Shown here piece after piece: positions 17,525 to 28,429 of a stretch of 64,000 nucleotides of DNA. The translations under genes and the position numbers were made by a program. The notes under the pieces were generated by a model. It made no database searches. It was given only the letters and a program-made list of their open reading frames with translations, and was not told the DNA's origin. Each line of letters begins with the position of its first letter. Position 1 is the stretch's first letter. Source of the DNA: Enterobacter cloacae (lineage in GTDB: Bacteria > Pseudomonadota > Gammaproteobacteria > Enterobacterales > Enterobacteriaceae); the NCBI RefSeq assembly GCF_013375935.1, contig NZ_CP056117.1, positions 806,001 through 870,000 on the forward strand, read 5' to 3'.

Positions 17525-19786
17525 TTAACCCTGACGCAAGTTCTGCGCCGCCTTCACCATGTTCGCCAGCGCCGCGCGCGTCTCCGGCCAGCCGCGGGTT
17601 TTCAGGCCGCAGTCCGGGTTCACCCACAGGCGTTCCGCGGGGATGCGCTGGGCTGCTTTTTGCAGCAGGCCCTCAATCCACTCCACGCTCGGCACGTTCG
17701 GGGAGTGAATGTCATACACGCCCGGCCCTATTTCATTCGGGTAGTCGAACTCTTCAAACGACTCCAGCAGTTCCATGTCTGAACGCGAGGTCTCGATGGT
17801 AATAACGTCGGCATCCAGCGCGGCAATCGAATCCATGATGTCGTTAAATTCGCAGTAGCACATGTGGGTGTGGATCTGCGTGTCGTCCTTAGCGACGGCG
17901 GCGCTGATGCGGAACGCTTCCACGCCCCACCGTAAATAGGCATCCCAGTCGCTGCGGCGCAGCGGCAGACCTTCGCGCAACGCCGGCTCGTCGATCTGGA
18001 TGATGCCAATGCCCGCCGCCTCCAGATCCGCTACTTCATCCCGCAGCGCCAGCGCTATCTGTTTGGCGATGGTTTCGCGGGTCACGTCTTCGCGCGGGAA
18101 GGACCAGCAGAGGATCGTCACCGGCCCGGTCAGCATGCCTTTTACCGGCCTGTCGGTCAGCGACTGGGCATACTTCGCCCACTCAACCGTGATCGCTTCG
18201 GGGCGGCTGACGTCGCCAATGACTATCGGCGGCTTCACGCAGCGGGATCCGTAGCTCTGCACCCAGCCGTTCTGGGTAAAGACGAAGCCGTCCAGGTGTT
18301 CACCAAAGTATTCCACCATGTCGTTACGCTCGGCCTCGCCGTGTACCAGCACGTCCAGCCCGAGGCGTTCCTGCTCGACGATCGCCTGCTTGATGTGTTC
18401 GGCGATACCGGTGCGGTAGTGGTTCGCATCAAGGTTGCCCTTTTTGAAGTCCAGGCGCAGGCTGCGGATCTCCGTCGTTTGCGGGAAGGAGCCGATGGTC
18501 GTAGTCGGCCATGCGGGCAGGTTGAAGCGGGCGCGCTGGGCTTCGGCGCGCACCTCATAGGGGCTTTGACGCTGGCTGTCCTGGCCGGTGATGGCCGCCA
18601 GACGTTTCTCCACCGCCGGGTTATGCACGCGCGCCGAGTGGCGACGTGCCTGGATCGGTGCGCTCCAGCCGGCAATCGCCGCCGTATCGCCGCTGTTCAG
18701 CGCTTCGCGCAGCAGGGTCAGCTCTTCACATTTTTGCAGGGCGAAGGCAAACCAGCTTTTTACCTCGGCATCCAGACGGGTCTCTACGCTCAGGTCGATC
18801 GGGCTGTGCAGCAGGGAACAGGACGAGGCCACCCACAGCTCACGTTTGCCGACGATATCTTTGATTTGCGCATATTTCTCCGTCAGATCGGCGCGCCAGA
18901 CGTTACGGCCATTAACCAGACCGGCGGAGAGCAGCCAGTCTGCGGGCAGTCGCTTGTGCAGTTCCGCGACATCGTCTTTACCGTGTACGAGGTCAACGTG
19001 CAGGCCCTGCACCGGCAGTCTGACGATGGTGCCGAGGTTCGGCGTCACGCCATCAAAATAGGTCGTCAGCAGCAGCTTCACCTGCCCTGTGAGCGCGTCA
19101 TACGCCGGCCTGAAGGCGTCGAGCCAAACCTGGGGCAGCTCGAGCACCAGCGCCGGCTCGTCGATTTGCACCCACTGAATGCCGCGTTTGCCCAGCTCAA
19201 TCAGCACCTGTTTGTAGACCGGCAGAATGTCCTTCAGCAGGCTCAGACGATCGAACTGCTCGCCTTTCACTTTGCCGAGCCACAGGTACGTTACCGGCCC
19301 CAGCAGCACCGGTTTTACCTGGTGGCCCAGCGCCAGCGCTTCGTCCACTTCATCCAGAAGCTGGGTCCAGGTCAGCCTGAACTGCTGGCCTTTTACAAAC
19401 TCCGGCACCATATAGTGATAGTTGGTGTTAAACCATTTGGTCATTTCCGCCGCCGCCGCTGGCTCACCCGTTGGCGCACGGCCACGGCCAATGCGGAACA
19501 GGGTATCGATATCTACCGATCCATCGTTGTTCTGATGACGAGCCGGCACGTTGCCAAGCAGCAGGCTGGTCGTCAGAACATGGTCGTACCAGGCAAAATC
19601 GCCCACCGGCAGCAGGTCAATGCCCGCCTGCTTTTGCTGCTCCCAGTGACGTGCACGAAGCTCACGCCCCACCGCCAGCAGTTCTTCACGGGTGGCATTA
19701 CCCGCCCAGTAGCTTTCTTGCGCTTTTTTCAGCTCGCGACGCAGGCCAACGCGAGGGAAACCGAGAGTGTGATTGCGGATTGTCAT
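17525..19786 (-). CDS. metE: Cobalamin-independent methionine synthase
   Basis: 753 residues, the same as E. coli MetE. Transfers a methyl group from 5-methyltetrahydropteroyl-triglutamate to homocysteine. Two barrel domains; the zinc ligands are visible as HTHMCYCEF (about 641-649, His and Cys), a downstream Glu, and Cys in [11 protein letters not shown] (about 723-733). It is divergent from metR across a 116-base region holding tandem MetJ boxes. Confidence 0.98.
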   Translation of the reverse strand: MTIRNHTLGFPRVGLRRELKKAQESYWAGNATREELLAVGRELRARHWEQQKQAGIDLLPVGDFAWYDHVLTTSLLLGNVPARHQNNDGSVDIDTLFRIGRGRAPTGEPAAAAEMTKWFNTNYHYMVPEFVKGQQFRLTWTQLLDEVDEALALGHQVKPVLLGPVTYLWLGKVKGEQFDRLSLLKDILPVYKQVLIELGKRGIQWVQIDEPALVLELPQVWLDAFRPAYDALTGQVKLLLTTYFDGVTPNLGTIVRLPVQGLHVDLVHGKDDVAELHKRLPADWLLSAGLVNGRNVWRADLTEKYAQIKDIVGKRELWVASSCSLLHSPIDLSVETRLDAEVKSWFAFALQKCEELTLLREALNSGDTAAIAGWSAPIQARRHSARVHNPAVEKRLAAITGQDSQRQSPYEVRAEAQRARFNLPAWPTTTIGSFPQTTEIRSLRLDFKKGNLDANHYRTGIAEHIKQAIVEQERLGLDVLVHGEAERNDMVEYFGEHLDGFVFTQNGWVQSYGSRCVKPPIVIGDVSRPEAITVEWAKYAQSLTDRPVKGMLTGPVTILCWSFPREDVTRETIAKQIALALRDEVADLEAAGIGIIQIDEPALREGLPLRRSDWDAYLRWGVEAFRISAAVAKDDTQIHTHMCYCEFNDIMDSIAALDADVITIETSRSDMELLESFEEFDYPNEIGPGVYDIHSPNVPSVEWIEGLLQKAAQRIPAERLWVNPDCGLKTRGWPETRAALANMVKAAQNLRQG

Positions 19787-19815
19787 GGCATACCCCTTGT
19801 AGAAAATCGTTATTT

Positions 19816-19839
19816 AGACGTCCAGATGTTTACACTTCT
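19816..19839. promoter_or_regulatory. Tandem MetJ operator in the metE/metR region
   Basis: Three adjacent 8-base boxes similar to AGACGTCT: AGACGTCC, AGATGTTT and ACACTTCT. MetJ with S-adenosylmethionine binds such tandem arrays to repress metE and metR. The first box is a near-perfect match and the third is weak. Confidence 0.75.
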
Positions 19840-19890
19840 ATAATTGGCAGGTACTGTATATTCCTCAAGCGCAAAATGTTCATGGCGAAG

Positions 19891-19903
19891 TGAAGGACTT
19901 TCA
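19891..19903. promoter_or_regulatory. Possible MetR half-palindrome at metR start
   Basis: TGAA-GGACT-TTCA fits the MetR consensus TGAA-N5-TTCA exactly. It overlaps the metR ribosome binding site and the A of its start codon, so it might serve autoregulation or be a coincidence. Confidence 0.4.
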
Positions 19904-20856
19904 TGATCGAGATTAAACACCTGAAAACGCTACAAGCGTTGCGGAACTGCGGTTCTCTTGCGGCGGCAGCGGCCACGCTGCACCAGACCCAGTCTGCCCT
20001 TTCTCACCAGTTCAGCGATCTGGAACAACGCCTCGGCTTCCGTCTTTTCGTGCGTAAGAGCCAGCCCCTGCGCTTTACGCCGCAGGGCGAAATTCTGCTT
20101 CAGCTGGCTAACCAGGTACTGCCGCAAATTGCCAGCGCGCTGCAGTCCTGCAACGAGCCGCAGCAGACCACGCTGCGCATCGCCATTGAGTGTCACAGCT
20201 GTATTCAGTGGCTGACCCCCGCGCTTGAGAACTTCCGCCAGAAGTGGCCGCAGGTGGAGATGGACTTCAAATCCGGCGTCACGTTTGATCCGCAGCCGTC
20301 GCTCCAGCAGGGCGAGCTGGATCTGGTGATGACCTCGGACATTCTGCCGCGCAGCGGCCTGCACTATTCGCCGATGTTTGATTTTGAGGTGCGTCTGGTG
20401 CTGGCGCCGGATCACCCGCTGGCCGCCAAAACGCGCATTACGCCGGAAGATCTTGCCAGCGAAACGCTGCTGATTTACCCGGTGCAGCGCAGTCGCCTGG
20501 ATATCTGGCGTCACTTCCTGCAGCCCGCTGGCATTAGCCCACAGCTGAAAAGCGTGGACAATACCCTGCTGCTGATCCAGATGGTGGCGGCCAGAATGGG
20601 GATCGCGGCGCTGCCGCACTGGGTGGTCGAGACCGTTGAACGCCAGGGTCTTGTCGTGACCAAAACCCTGGGTGAAGGACTGTGGAGCCGGCTGTACGCC
20701 GCCGTGCGCGATGGCGAGCAGCGTCAGCCGATTACGGAAGCGTTTATTCGCTCAGCGCGGAACCACGCGTGCGACCATCTTCCGTTTGTGCGGAGCGCGG
20801 AGCGACCCAGCGGCGATGTACCCACAGCGAAGCCAGGATCACCGTTCCCCCAATAA
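19903..20856 (+). CDS. metR: LysR-type activator of methionine genes
   Basis: 317 residues, the same as E. coli MetR. N-terminal winged helix (about 1-60, with [20 protein letters not shown]) and a C-terminal periplasmic-binding-like domain that senses homocysteine. It activates metE, metH and related genes. AAGGAC precedes the ATG. Its last 113 bases lie antisense over the 3' end of yigM. Confidence 0.97.
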   Translation: MIEIKHLKTLQALRNCGSLAAAAATLHQTQSALSHQFSDLEQRLGFRLFVRKSQPLRFTPQGEILLQLANQVLPQIASALQSCNEPQQTTLRIAIECHSCIQWLTPALENFRQKWPQVEMDFKSGVTFDPQPSLQQGELDLVMTSDILPRSGLHYSPMFDFEVRLVLAPDHPLAAKTRITPEDLASETLLIYPVQRSRLDIWRHFLQPAGISPQLKSVDNTLLLIQMVAARMGIAALPHWVVETVERQGLVVTKTLGEGLWSRLYAAVRDGEQRQPITEAFIRSARNHACDHLPFVRSAERPSGDVPTAKPGSPFPQ

Positions 20857-21643
20857 GGAAACTCGGCCAGTGCGGCTGTTCCTGCCAGATGGCGAGGTTC
20901 ACCAGCAGCCCCGCCGGCACGCGCACGTTGTTCATGATCCCAAGCGTCCCGGCGTCTACCTGCGTAGCGCCGTAGTTCCACATGAAATATCCCAGCCCTG
21001 ACGCCACCACGCCCAGCCAGACCAGCACTCCCCACTGCACGGAGGTAGTCGGCAGCTTTTGCGGGTTGCCGAGCAGAAACCACGCCGCCACCGCGACGAT
21101 CGCCGCGCCCGTATAGAACCACGCAAACGCGTTGTGCTGCGGCATCGGGCGGGTTTCCATCAGGCGCTTGTAGCCCACCATACCGATGGCGAAGCTGATA
21201 TTGGCGAGCTGGACGAACATCAGCCCGGTCCAGAAGTGATCGCTCACCTTGTCGTAGCGAATGATCGCCGCGCCAACCACCGCCAGCGCGGCGCTCAGCA
21301 GATATCCCCAGCGCAGGCGCCGCTTGCTCAGCAGATCGTAAATCAGCGTGATATAGAGCGGCGTAAGCACGGTAAAGAGCAGAAACTCCGAGACGGACAG
21401 GTAAACGTAAGCCCTGAAGCTGAACAGGTACATGATGCCGAGCTGCATCGCGCCCACCAGCATGTACAGCAGAATGGTTTTCAGCGTTTGCCCGCGGGTG
21501 CGCAGGAACGGCAGGAATACCAGCGCCGCCAGCCCTACGCGCATCAGCACCGAGAAGTAGCTGTCGACCGATCCGGCAAGGTATTCGCCAATCAGGCTAA
21601 AGGAGAAGGCCCACAGGATAGTGGTGATAATGAGTAGCGCCAC
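20744..21643 (-). CDS. yigM: EamA/DMT family transporter YigM
   Basis: 299 residues, the same as E. coli YigM. Ten hydrophobic segments in two EamA halves of the drug/metabolite transporter superfamily; inner membrane. In E. coli YigM has been linked to biotin uptake; here that role is by homology only. The start codon is GTG. It converges on metR with a 113-base 3' overlap. Confidence 0.94.
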   Translation of the reverse strand: MALLIITTILWAFSFSLIGEYLAGSVDSYFSVLMRVGLAALVFLPFLRTRGQTLKTILLYMLVGAMQLGIMYLFSFRAYVYLSVSEFLLFTVLTPLYITLIYDLLSKRRLRWGYLLSAALAVVGAAIIRYDKVSDHFWTGLMFVQLANISFAIGMVGYKRLMETRPMPQHNAFAWFYTGAAIVAVAAWFLLGNPQKLPTTSVQWGVLVWLGVVASGLGYFMWNYGATQVDAGTLGIMNNVRVPAGLLVNLAIWQEQPHWPSFLIGGTVILASLWVHRRWVAPRSAQTEDGRTRGSALSE

Positions 21644-21725
21644 AATGCTTGTCTCTGAGAAAGAAGGAGAGGCATTGTAGCGAACTCTTTAGTTGACATC
21701 TGAACAATAAACAACCGAATGAAGA

Positions 21726-22526
21726 TTATTCAAGGAACAGCTTGCGCAGGTATTTTGGTACCGCGTTGTCGCCGTTGGTGCCGATGACCTCCAGCTCCGG
21801 GTGCAGATCCTTCAGGCGCTGGTGCGCGTTCTGCATGATGCAGCCTTTGCCCGCCATAGAGAGCATCTCGGCATCGTTCATGCCGTCGCCAAAGGCGATG
21901 CAGTCTTTCAGATCAAAGCCCAGGCGTTTTGCTACCGCTTCCAGCGCATGGCCTTTGGACACCCCGCCCGCCATCACTTCCAGACAGGTCAGCGTGGAAA
22001 AGCTCACGTTTACGCGGTCGCCCCAGCGCGCGTTAATCGCCTGCTCCAGCGGCAGCAGGGCTTCGTGGCTTTCACAGGTAAAGAACACCTTGCTGATCCC
22101 TTCAGGATCCAGCAAACCCGGCTCATACAGGGAATAGCTGAACACCGCTTCCTTGAAGAAGCGCATTTCGTCCGGACGATGACGGTTCATAAACCATTCG
22201 TCGTCGCGGTAAACGTTGGTAACGATATCCGGGTTGTTATGCACCACGCCAAACAGATCGGCGGCGATATCGCGATCCAGGTTGTGGGTGAAAATCAGGT
22301 TGCCGTCCGTGTCATGCACGCGCGCACCGTTGGAGGTGATCATGTACGACCTGATCTCCAGGTTATCGCGGATCTGCCCCACGTCCACGTGGTGGCGGCC
22401 CGTGGCGAACACAAAGTTCACGCCGCGGGCAGTCAGGAGTTTTAAGGTCTCTTTCGCGTAAGGCGACAGGGTGTGGTCGGGAGAAAGCAGCGTGCCATCT
22501 AAATCAGATGCAACAACCTGGTACAT
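21726..22526 (-). CDS. yigL: HAD-superfamily phosphatase YigL
   Basis: 266 residues, the same as E. coli YigL. Cof-type HAD phosphatase: nucleophile motif DLDGTLL (residues 8-14), a type IIB cap, and the C-terminal metal motif FGDGMNDAEML (about 212-222). E. coli YigL dephosphorylates sugar phosphates (including during the SgrS glucose-phosphate response) and pyridoxal phosphate. It lies 30 bases after pldB on the same strand. In Salmonella and E. coli SgrS stabilises a pldB-yigL fragment; I did not locate the site here. Confidence 0.94.
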   Translation of the reverse strand: MYQVVASDLDGTLLSPDHTLSPYAKETLKLLTARGVNFVFATGRHHVDVGQIRDNLEIRSYMITSNGARVHDTDGNLIFTHNLDRDIAADLFGVVHNNPDIVTNVYRDDEWFMNRHRPDEMRFFKEAVFSYSLYEPGLLDPEGISKVFFTCESHEALLPLEQAINARWGDRVNVSFSTLTCLEVMAGGVSKGHALEAVAKRLGFDLKDCIAFGDGMNDAEMLSMAGKGCIMQNAHQRLKDLHPELEVIGTNGDNAVPKYLRKLFLE

Positions 22527-22556
22527 AGGGATTTAAACCTCTGGTAAAAGCAAGAA

Positions 22557-23549
22557 TCAGTTATGCCTGTTGAAAAATTCAACAATGGCGTTGAGCGCGA
22601 CTGAGCGCATAGCGTCCTTTTCAAAAAGGATCTCATGGTACGCGCCGTTGATGACCAGCGGTTTACCCCCTTCACAGGGATTGCCCGCGGCGGCGCGCAG
22701 TTCACAATAGCGGTCGTGCATGCGGTTATCTACCACACGCTCTTCTTCTGCCTGAATCAGGAGCGTCGGCGTGTCATCATCACCAACGCCAGCCAGCACC
22801 TGCTCGCCGGCATGAATACCTTCCCGCACCCAGTGCCAGGTGGGGCCGCCAACGCGCAGGCGCGGCTCGTCGGCATAGAAGCGCAGGTTGCGGCGATAAC
22901 GCTGCCGGCTGTGGGTTAAGACGTTGATGGCAAACGGCAAAGCCCGCCAGCGCCCCGTTCCGATGGCGTAACCTTCGCGGATGCGCTGATGGCCCTCAGC
23001 CCAGTCGAGAAGATGGCGCACCATCCAGTCCGGAAAACGTATCACGATGCCATACATCGGCGCGGTAAGCGCAATGGCATCGCACTGGTGATCGTAGCGC
23101 TGCAAAAAGAGCGTAGAAATGGCGCCGCCCATGGAGTGCGCCAGAATATAGCGCTTGCGCCACGGGCCGGGCTGCACTTCCTGCTGCCAGAAGGCGGCCA
23201 GATCGTCGACGTAATCGCTGAAGTTATCCACGTGGCCGCGATGGGTATCCGGCAACATCCGGCCGGAGAGTCCCTGCCCGCGATGGTCGATAATTAACAC
23301 GTCAAAACCCAGATGGAACAGGTCATACGCCAGCTCGGCATATTTGATGTAGCTTTCGATACGCCCGGGGCAGACCACAATCACCCGGTCATTTTTTTCA
23401 TCACGGAAACGAACGAAGCGTACCGGGATATCCCCGACGCCCGTAAACTCATCTTCCTCACGCTGGCGCCAGAAATCGGTCAGCGGCCCCATGGAGAAAG
23501 CAGCAAATGCGTTTTCTCGCGTTTCCCAGTCCTTTTTCTGCTGCAACAT
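22557..23549 (-). CDS. pldB: Lysophospholipase L2
   Basis: 330 residues; E. coli PldB has 340, and this one ends about ten residues earlier after FFNRHN. Alpha/beta hydrolase with nucleophile elbow AHSMGG (about 134-139) and a C-terminal His in NGAYHEILFE. It hydrolyses lysophospholipids at the inner membrane. The ATG at 23549 is preferred over one 15 codons upstream because a GGGGG-TGG motif lies seven bases ahead and the N-terminus then matches E. coli (QQKDWETREN). Confidence 0.94.
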   Translation of the reverse strand: MLQQKKDWETRENAFAAFSMGPLTDFWRQREEDEFTGVGDIPVRFVRFRDEKNDRVIVVCPGRIESYIKYAELAYDLFHLGFDVLIIDHRGQGLSGRMLPDTHRGHVDNFSDYVDDLAAFWQQEVQPGPWRKRYILAHSMGGAISTLFLQRYDHQCDAIALTAPMYGIVIRFPDWMVRHLLDWAEGHQRIREGYAIGTGRWRALPFAINVLTHSRQRYRRNLRFYADEPRLRVGGPTWHWVREGIHAGEQVLAGVGDDDTPTLLIQAEEERVVDNRMHDRYCELRAAAGNPCEGGKPLVINGAYHEILFEKDAMRSVALNAIVEFFNRHN

Positions 23550-23658
23550 CGGGTTTCCACCCCCGTTTTCAGGGAATATTGTTTTTTTCGTCACCGGTCA
23601 CAAAATGACTCAACAATAGCGTATTGTGGCATAAAAACAGACGTTCCGGGAGCTTCAA

Positions 23659-24282
23659 ATGACCTTCGAGTGGTGGTTCGCTTACCTGCTGACATCCATC
23701 ATCCTCAGCCTTTCACCTGGCTCTGGCGCAATTAACACCATGACCACCTCCATCAACCATGGCTATCGCGGTGCGGTGGCTTCGATTGCCGGCTTACAGA
23801 CCGGGCTCGGCATTCACATTGTGCTGGTGGGGATTGGCCTGGGTACGCTGTTCTCCCGCTCGGTGCTGGCCTTTGAGGTGCTGAAATGGGCCGGTGCGGC
23901 GTATCTGATTTGGCTCGGTATTCAGCAGTGGCGGGCGGCAGGCTCGATTGACCTGAACACGCTCTCCCGGACGCAAACCCGCGGGCACCTGTTTAAGCGC
24001 GCGGTATTCGTTAACCTGACCAATCCGAAAAGCATTGTGTTCCTTGCCGCCCTGTTTCCGCAGTTCATCGTGCCGCATCAGCCGCAGGTGATGCAGTACA
24101 GTACGGTGCTGGGCGCGACCACTATCATTGTCGACATCATCGTGATGATTGGTTACGCGACGCTGGCGCAGCGAATTGCGGCGTGGATCAAAGGGCCTAA
24201 GCAGATGAAGGCCCTGAATAAAGTCTTTGGTTCGCTGTTTATGCTGGTTGGCGCGCTGCTTGCGTCAGCGCGTCATGCTTAG
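23659..24282 (+). CDS. rhtB: Homoserine/homoserine lactone efflux protein RhtB
   Basis: 207 residues (E. coli 206). LysE-type inner-membrane exporter with about six hydrophobic segments. The conserved [10 protein letters not shown] (about 20-29) and [10 protein letters not shown] motifs (about 119-128) are present. It exports homoserine and its lactone. Divergent from pldB; its stop overlaps the convergent rhtC stop by four bases. Confidence 0.95.
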   Translation: MTFEWWFAYLLTSIILSLSPGSGAINTMTTSINHGYRGAVASIAGLQTGLGIHIVLVGIGLGTLFSRSVLAFEVLKWAGAAYLIWLGIQQWRAAGSIDLNTLSRTQTRGHLFKRAVFVNLTNPKSIVFLAALFPQFIVPHQPQVMQYSTVLGATTIIVDIIVMIGYATLAQRIAAWIKGPKQMKALNKVFGSLFMLVGALLASARHA

Positions 24283-24899
24283 CGAGAGAGGATAAGATGA
24301 ATGCCGAAGCCGGCGAACAGCGCGCCGGCAAAGCCGTCGATCCACTTCGCGATGCGCTGGTAGCCGCGACGCATCGCCGGTAAGGCGAACAGGCTGGCAA
24401 CGATAGTGAACCAGGCAAACGTCTCAACAACGATCAGCAGGAATATCCCCCAGCGTGCGCCTGCGCCGACGCTGTCGCCGACAAACAGCGAGAACACAGA
24501 GCCGAAGTAGATGATCGCTTTCGGGTTCGCCAGGTTGGTCAGCAGCCCTTTCACAAAGCTACGGCCTCCGGTGGCCAGCTCAACCTTTGGCGCGTCCGGT
24601 TTTTTCGCTTCTTTCTTTAAGGCCCCGCGCAGCATCTGGTAGCCCATCCAGCACAGGTACAGACCGCCACCGACCATGATGATGTTATGCAGCCACGCCA
24701 TCTTCGCCAGGATCAGGTTCAGACCGAGCAGCGCAACCGCTGCCCAGACCATGACGCCCATGGTAATACCGAGCACGCCCATCATCGCCTCTTTGCGGGA
24801 GCGGCTGACGGCCGTTTGCGACACGAAGAAAAAGTCAGGGCCAGGACTCATCAGCGCAACGATGTGCACTAACGCCACGGTGAGAAATAGCATTAACAT
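24279..24899 (-). CDS. rhtC: Threonine efflux protein RhtC
   Basis: 206 residues, the same as E. coli. LysE family: [10 protein letters not shown] (about 18-27) and [11 protein letters not shown] (about 122-132). Exports threonine. It lies 61 bases after recQ on the same strand, and a second in-frame ATG at codon 3 is an alternative start. The 4-base stop-to-stop overlap with rhtB leaves no room for a terminator between them. Confidence 0.95.
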   Translation of the reverse strand: MLMLFLTVALVHIVALMSPGPDFFFVSQTAVSRSRKEAMMGVLGITMGVMVWAAVALLGLNLILAKMAWLHNIIMVGGGLYLCWMGYQMLRGALKKEAKKPDAPKVELATGGRSFVKGLLTNLANPKAIIYFGSVFSLFVGDSVGAGARWGIFLLIVVETFAWFTIVASLFALPAMRRGYQRIAKWIDGFAGALFAGFGIHLILSR

Positions 24900-24960
24900 A
24901 ATTAGCTCGCGGGGAAATAATTCAGTGAGTCATCATCCTGGCACTTTTTAGCCCGACTGA

Positions 24961-26790
24961 CTACTCCTCATCATCACCATCAGCGTGGGAACGGATAAGC
25001 GCCATAAACTCTTTACCAAAGCGCTCCAGCTTACGCGTGCCGACACCGTTGACGCTGAGCATCTCGCTGGCGCTGAGGGGCATCTGTTCGGCCATCTCAA
25101 TCAGCGTCGCGTCGTTGAACACCACGTATGGCGGGATGTTCTCTTCATCAGCAATGGCTTTACGCAGCTTACGCAGCTTGGCGAACAGCTTGCGGTCGTA
25201 GTTGCCGCCGTAGGATTTCTGCATCACGCGCGGCTTCAGGGCGATGACGCGCGGTACGGCGAGCTTCAGTTCAACTTCACCGCGCAGGACCGGTCGCGCG
25301 GCTTCGGTTAGCTGAAGCGCAGAGTGTTGGGCAATGTTTTGCGTGGCAAAGCCGAGGTGGATCAGCTGGCGGATGATACTCACCCAGTGCTCGTGGCTCT
25401 GGTCTTTACCGATGCCGTAAACCGGCAGCTTGTCGTGGCCCATGTCGCGGATACGCTGGTTGTTGGCACCGCGCAGCACTTCTACCACGTAGCCCATCCC
25501 GAAGCGCTGGTTCACGCGTCCGATAGTCGAAAGCGCTTTACGCGCGTCCATCAGGCCGTCGTACTGCTTCGGCGGGTCAAGGCAGATATCACAGTTGCCG
25601 CACGGCTCCTGGCGCCCTTCCCCAAAGTAGTTGAGCAGCACCAGGCGGCGGCAGGTCTGCGCTTCGGCAAACGCGCCCATCGCGTTGAGCTTGTGGCGCT
25701 CGATATCCTGCAATTGACCCTGCGGTTTCTCTTCCAGGCAGCGGCGCAGCCACGCCATGTCGGCCGGATCGTAAAACAGCATCGCTTCCGCAGGCAGGCC
25801 GTCGCGCCCCGCGCGGCCGGTTTCCTGATAGTAAGATTCAATGTTGCGCGGGATATCGAAATGCACCACGAAGCGGACATTGGGCTTGTTGATACCCATG
25901 CCGAACGCCACCGTCGCCACCACGATCTGCAAATCGTCGCGCTGGAATTTCTCCTGCACGTCGGCGCGGATGTGGTTCTCCAGCCCGGCGTGATAGGCCG
26001 CGGCGCTAAAGCCGCGGTTTTGCAGACGCGCGGCGGTGTCTTCCACCTTCGCGCGGCTGTTGCAGTAGATGATGCCGGACTTGCCGCGCTGCTCCTGCAC
26101 GTAGCGTAAGAGCTGGTCCAGCGGCTTGAATTTTTCCATCAGCATGTAGCGGATGTTCGGGCGGTCGAAGCTGCTGACCTGAATGTAGGGGTCGTTCAGC
26201 CCCAGCAGGCGAACGATATCCAGACGCGTGGTGTCATCCGCCGTGGCGGTAAGCGCCATAAACGGCAGCTCAGGGAAGCGCTGACGCAGCTGGCCGAGAG
26301 CGGCATATTCGGGGCGGAAGTCGTGCCCCCACTGCGAGATACAGTGCGCTTCATCCACCGCCAGCAGCACCGGATTCCAGTGCGCCAGGTGATCGAGGAA
26401 GTTGTCCAGCATCAGGCGCTCTGGCGCAATATACAGCAGGCGAACCTGCCCGGTACGGCACCCGGCCATCACCTCTTGCTGCTGCTCGCGGGTCTGGGTT
26501 GAGTTAAGACAGGCGGCCGCTACGCCGTTGGCGAGCAGCTGGTCGACCTGGTCTTTCATCAGGGAAATAAGAGGAGATACCACGACCGTCAGGCCGTTAA
26601 GCACCAGCGCGGGCACCTGATAGCAGAGCGATTTCCCGCCGCCGGTCGGCATCACCACCAGGCAATCGCGCCCTTCCAGCACGGTTTCAATGATGGTTTC
26701 CTGGCCAGGGCGAAACTGCTGGTAGCCAAAGGTTTCATGCAAAACCTGTTTAGCCAGCGATTCCTGATTCAATACTTCCGCCTGCGCCAC
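24961..26790 (-). CDS. recQ: ATP-dependent DNA helicase RecQ
   Basis: 609 residues, the same as E. coli RecQ. Superfamily 2 helicase with Walker A PTGGGKS (about 49-55), DEAH box (VDEAHCISQWGHDFRPEY), the zinc-binding Cys cluster (CRRLVLLNYFGE through CGNCDIC, about 380-400), winged helix and a C-terminal HRDC domain. It acts in RecF-pathway recombination and suppression of illegitimate recombination. The GTG at 26790 is chosen because TGGGG precedes it and the product then starts as in E. coli (AQAEVLN); a 21-codon upstream extension is unsupported. Confidence 0.95.
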   Translation of the reverse strand: MAQAEVLNQESLAKQVLHETFGYQQFRPGQETIIETVLEGRDCLVVMPTGGGKSLCYQVPALVLNGLTVVVSPLISLMKDQVDQLLANGVAAACLNSTQTREQQQEVMAGCRTGQVRLLYIAPERLMLDNFLDHLAHWNPVLLAVDEAHCISQWGHDFRPEYAALGQLRQRFPELPFMALTATADDTTRLDIVRLLGLNDPYIQVSSFDRPNIRYMLMEKFKPLDQLLRYVQEQRGKSGIIYCNSRAKVEDTAARLQNRGFSAAAYHAGLENHIRADVQEKFQRDDLQIVVATVAFGMGINKPNVRFVVHFDIPRNIESYYQETGRAGRDGLPAEAMLFYDPADMAWLRRCLEEKPQGQLQDIERHKLNAMGAFAEAQTCRRLVLLNYFGEGRQEPCGNCDICLDPPKQYDGLMDARKALSTIGRVNQRFGMGYVVEVLRGANNQRIRDMGHDKLPVYGIGKDQSHEHWVSIIRQLIHLGFATQNIAQHSALQLTEAARPVLRGEVELKLAVPRVIALKPRVMQKSYGGNYDRKLFAKLRKLRKAIADEENIPPYVVFNDATLIEMAEQMPLSASEMLSVNGVGTRKLERFGKEFMALIRSHADGDDEE

Positions 26791-26880
26791 GTTAACCCCA
26801 TATGCCAGAAATGAAACAGGCGCTATTTTCAGCGCCTGAGAGAGAAACTTCAACGTTTAACGCAAAAACATTCGAGCAGC

Positions 26881-27750
26881 TTAGAAAATATCGTTCAGCA
26901 TCACGCCCACGCCGACGCGGGTCTGGTTGAAGTTATAGTCGATCAGCGATTCACCATAGCCGCTATATACCTGAGTATAAAGGCGTACGTGTTTCGTTAC
27001 CGGGTAGCTCAGGCCCAGCTCAGCGCCGCCGTATCCGGTATTCCAGTTGTACTGACCTTTGGCGCTCAGCACCGCGTCACCCAGCTGATAGCCCACCTTA
27101 AGCTGGTAGTAACCCATGTATTTGGTGATATCCGGGTTGTCATCGGTATCGCCCACCACATACCACGGCTTCACTTCCACCATGAAATTGCCGTTCTGCG
27201 CCATCAGACGCGTATAGGCGCGGTTCCAGCTGCGTGAGGTTGGGTCGGAACGCCCGTTGGAATCGTGGTTGAAGCCCACCTCAACGTCGCGCAGCGTCCA
27301 GCCTGCAAACTCATAATCGGTGGCGAAACCGAGGAACAGCTGCGGTTCATAGTTGGTTTCGCGGAACGGTGAAGATTCGCCGCTGTTGGAGAGCTGCCAC
27401 CAGGACTTCTGGGTGTATGACGCGCCAAGCACCGAGTTAGGCCCTAAAATCCCGCGCCAGAACGGGAAGGCGAGGCTGAGCTGGAACTTCACCTCATCTT
27501 TACGCGCATTATCAGACCAGTTATAGGAGCTTATCGCCTCTTTGTTGAGATCGCTGGTCTGGGTGTAAATCACGTAGTTCGTGTCGTAAGGGTAAAGCGT
27601 GAACGGATTGTCATGCTCCTGAAGCATATTGGCGATGATGCTGCCCTGAACGGCAGGCTTATCATGCACCTCTTTGATCGTCGCTTCCTGCGCATATGCT
27701 GTGAGGGGCAGCGCAACCGCCGCCAGTAACCAACCCAGATACGTCCGCAT
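26881..27750 (-). CDS. pldA: Outer membrane phospholipase A
   Basis: 289 residues, the same as E. coli OMPLA. Signal peptide 1-20 ending AYA. The 12-stranded barrel carries the His-Ser catalytic pair in the GFNHDSNGRSDPTSRSWNR segment (about 159-177), with Asn completing the triad. The last residue is Phe, as usual for BamA-folded porins. It hydrolyses surface phospholipids when lipid asymmetry is lost. Divergent from yigI. Confidence 0.97.
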   Translation of the reverse strand: MRTYLGWLLAAVALPLTAYAQEATIKEVHDKPAVQGSIIANMLQEHDNPFTLYPYDTNYVIYTQTSDLNKEAISSYNWSDNARKDEVKFQLSLAFPFWRGILGPNSVLGASYTQKSWWQLSNSGESSPFRETNYEPQLFLGFATDYEFAGWTLRDVEVGFNHDSNGRSDPTSRSWNRAYTRLMAQNGNFMVEVKPWYVVGDTDDNPDITKYMGYYQLKVGYQLGDAVLSAKGQYNWNTGYGGAELGLSYPVTKHVRLYTQVYSGYGESLIDYNFNQTRVGVGVMLNDIF

Positions 27751-27910
27751 CGGTGGTGTTCTCCTGAAATGGTGACATTTAATGAATAGTTTTGTCCGGG
27801 CATTCTACAGACTTCTGCGATAACTTCCGCTACCTCGTTTCTTAAAGTGGCATTCCTTAACCCTGAAGCATAAAATCAACATTTTGTTAACAACAAGGAT
27901 GCCGCGTCTC

Positions 27911-28378
27911 ATGTCAGCCACGCTAACTGCCGAAGAAACCTTAAAACTCGTGGGCGAGATTTTTGTGTACCACATGCCGTTCAACCGAGCGCTCGGTCTT
28001 GAGCTGGAGCGATACGAAAAAGACTTTGCCCAGCTGAGCTTCAATAACCAGCCAATGATGGTGGGTAACTGGGCGCAAAGCATTTTACACGGCGGCGTTA
28101 TTGCCTCTGCGCTGGACGTGGCGGCAGGGCTGGTCTGCGTGGGCAGCACGCTGACGCGCCACGATACCATCAACGAAGATGAGCTGCGCCAGCGCCTTTC
28201 ACGCATGGGCACTATCGATTTACGCGTCGACTACCTGCGTCCGGGGCGTGGAAATCGCTTTACCTGCACCAGCAGCCTGCTGCGCGCCGGGAATAAAGTT
28301 GCCGTTGCCCGCGTTGAGCTGCATAACGAAGAGCAGGTTTATATCGCCAGCGCAACCGCCACTTATATGGTGGGTTGA
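27911..28378 (+). CDS. yigI: Hotdog-fold thioesterase-like protein YigI
   Basis: 155 residues, the same as E. coli YigI. PaaI-like hotdog domain with the [16 protein letters not shown] motif (about 59-74). Medium/long-chain acyl-CoA thioesterase activity is assigned in E. coli. AAGGA lies 11 bases before the ATG at 27911; an ATG at 27899 is possible but sits directly on the ribosome binding site. Confidence 0.9.
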   Translation: MSATLTAEETLKLVGEIFVYHMPFNRALGLELERYEKDFAQLSFNNQPMMVGNWAQSILHGGVIASALDVAAGLVCVGSTLTRHDTINEDELRQRLSRMGTIDLRVDYLRPGRGNRFTCTSSLLRAGNKVAVARVELHNEEQVYIASATATYMVG

Positions 28379-28429
28379 GGCGGCAAAATCGGGTAAAATT
28401 ACTTCACTTTTTTGTAACGGATTTTCCCG

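Noticed and set aside
18296-19843. 515-codon open frame antisense to metE
   Set aside because: It mirrors the highly conserved metE, has no recognisable domain and arises from GC-rich codon bias on the opposite strand.
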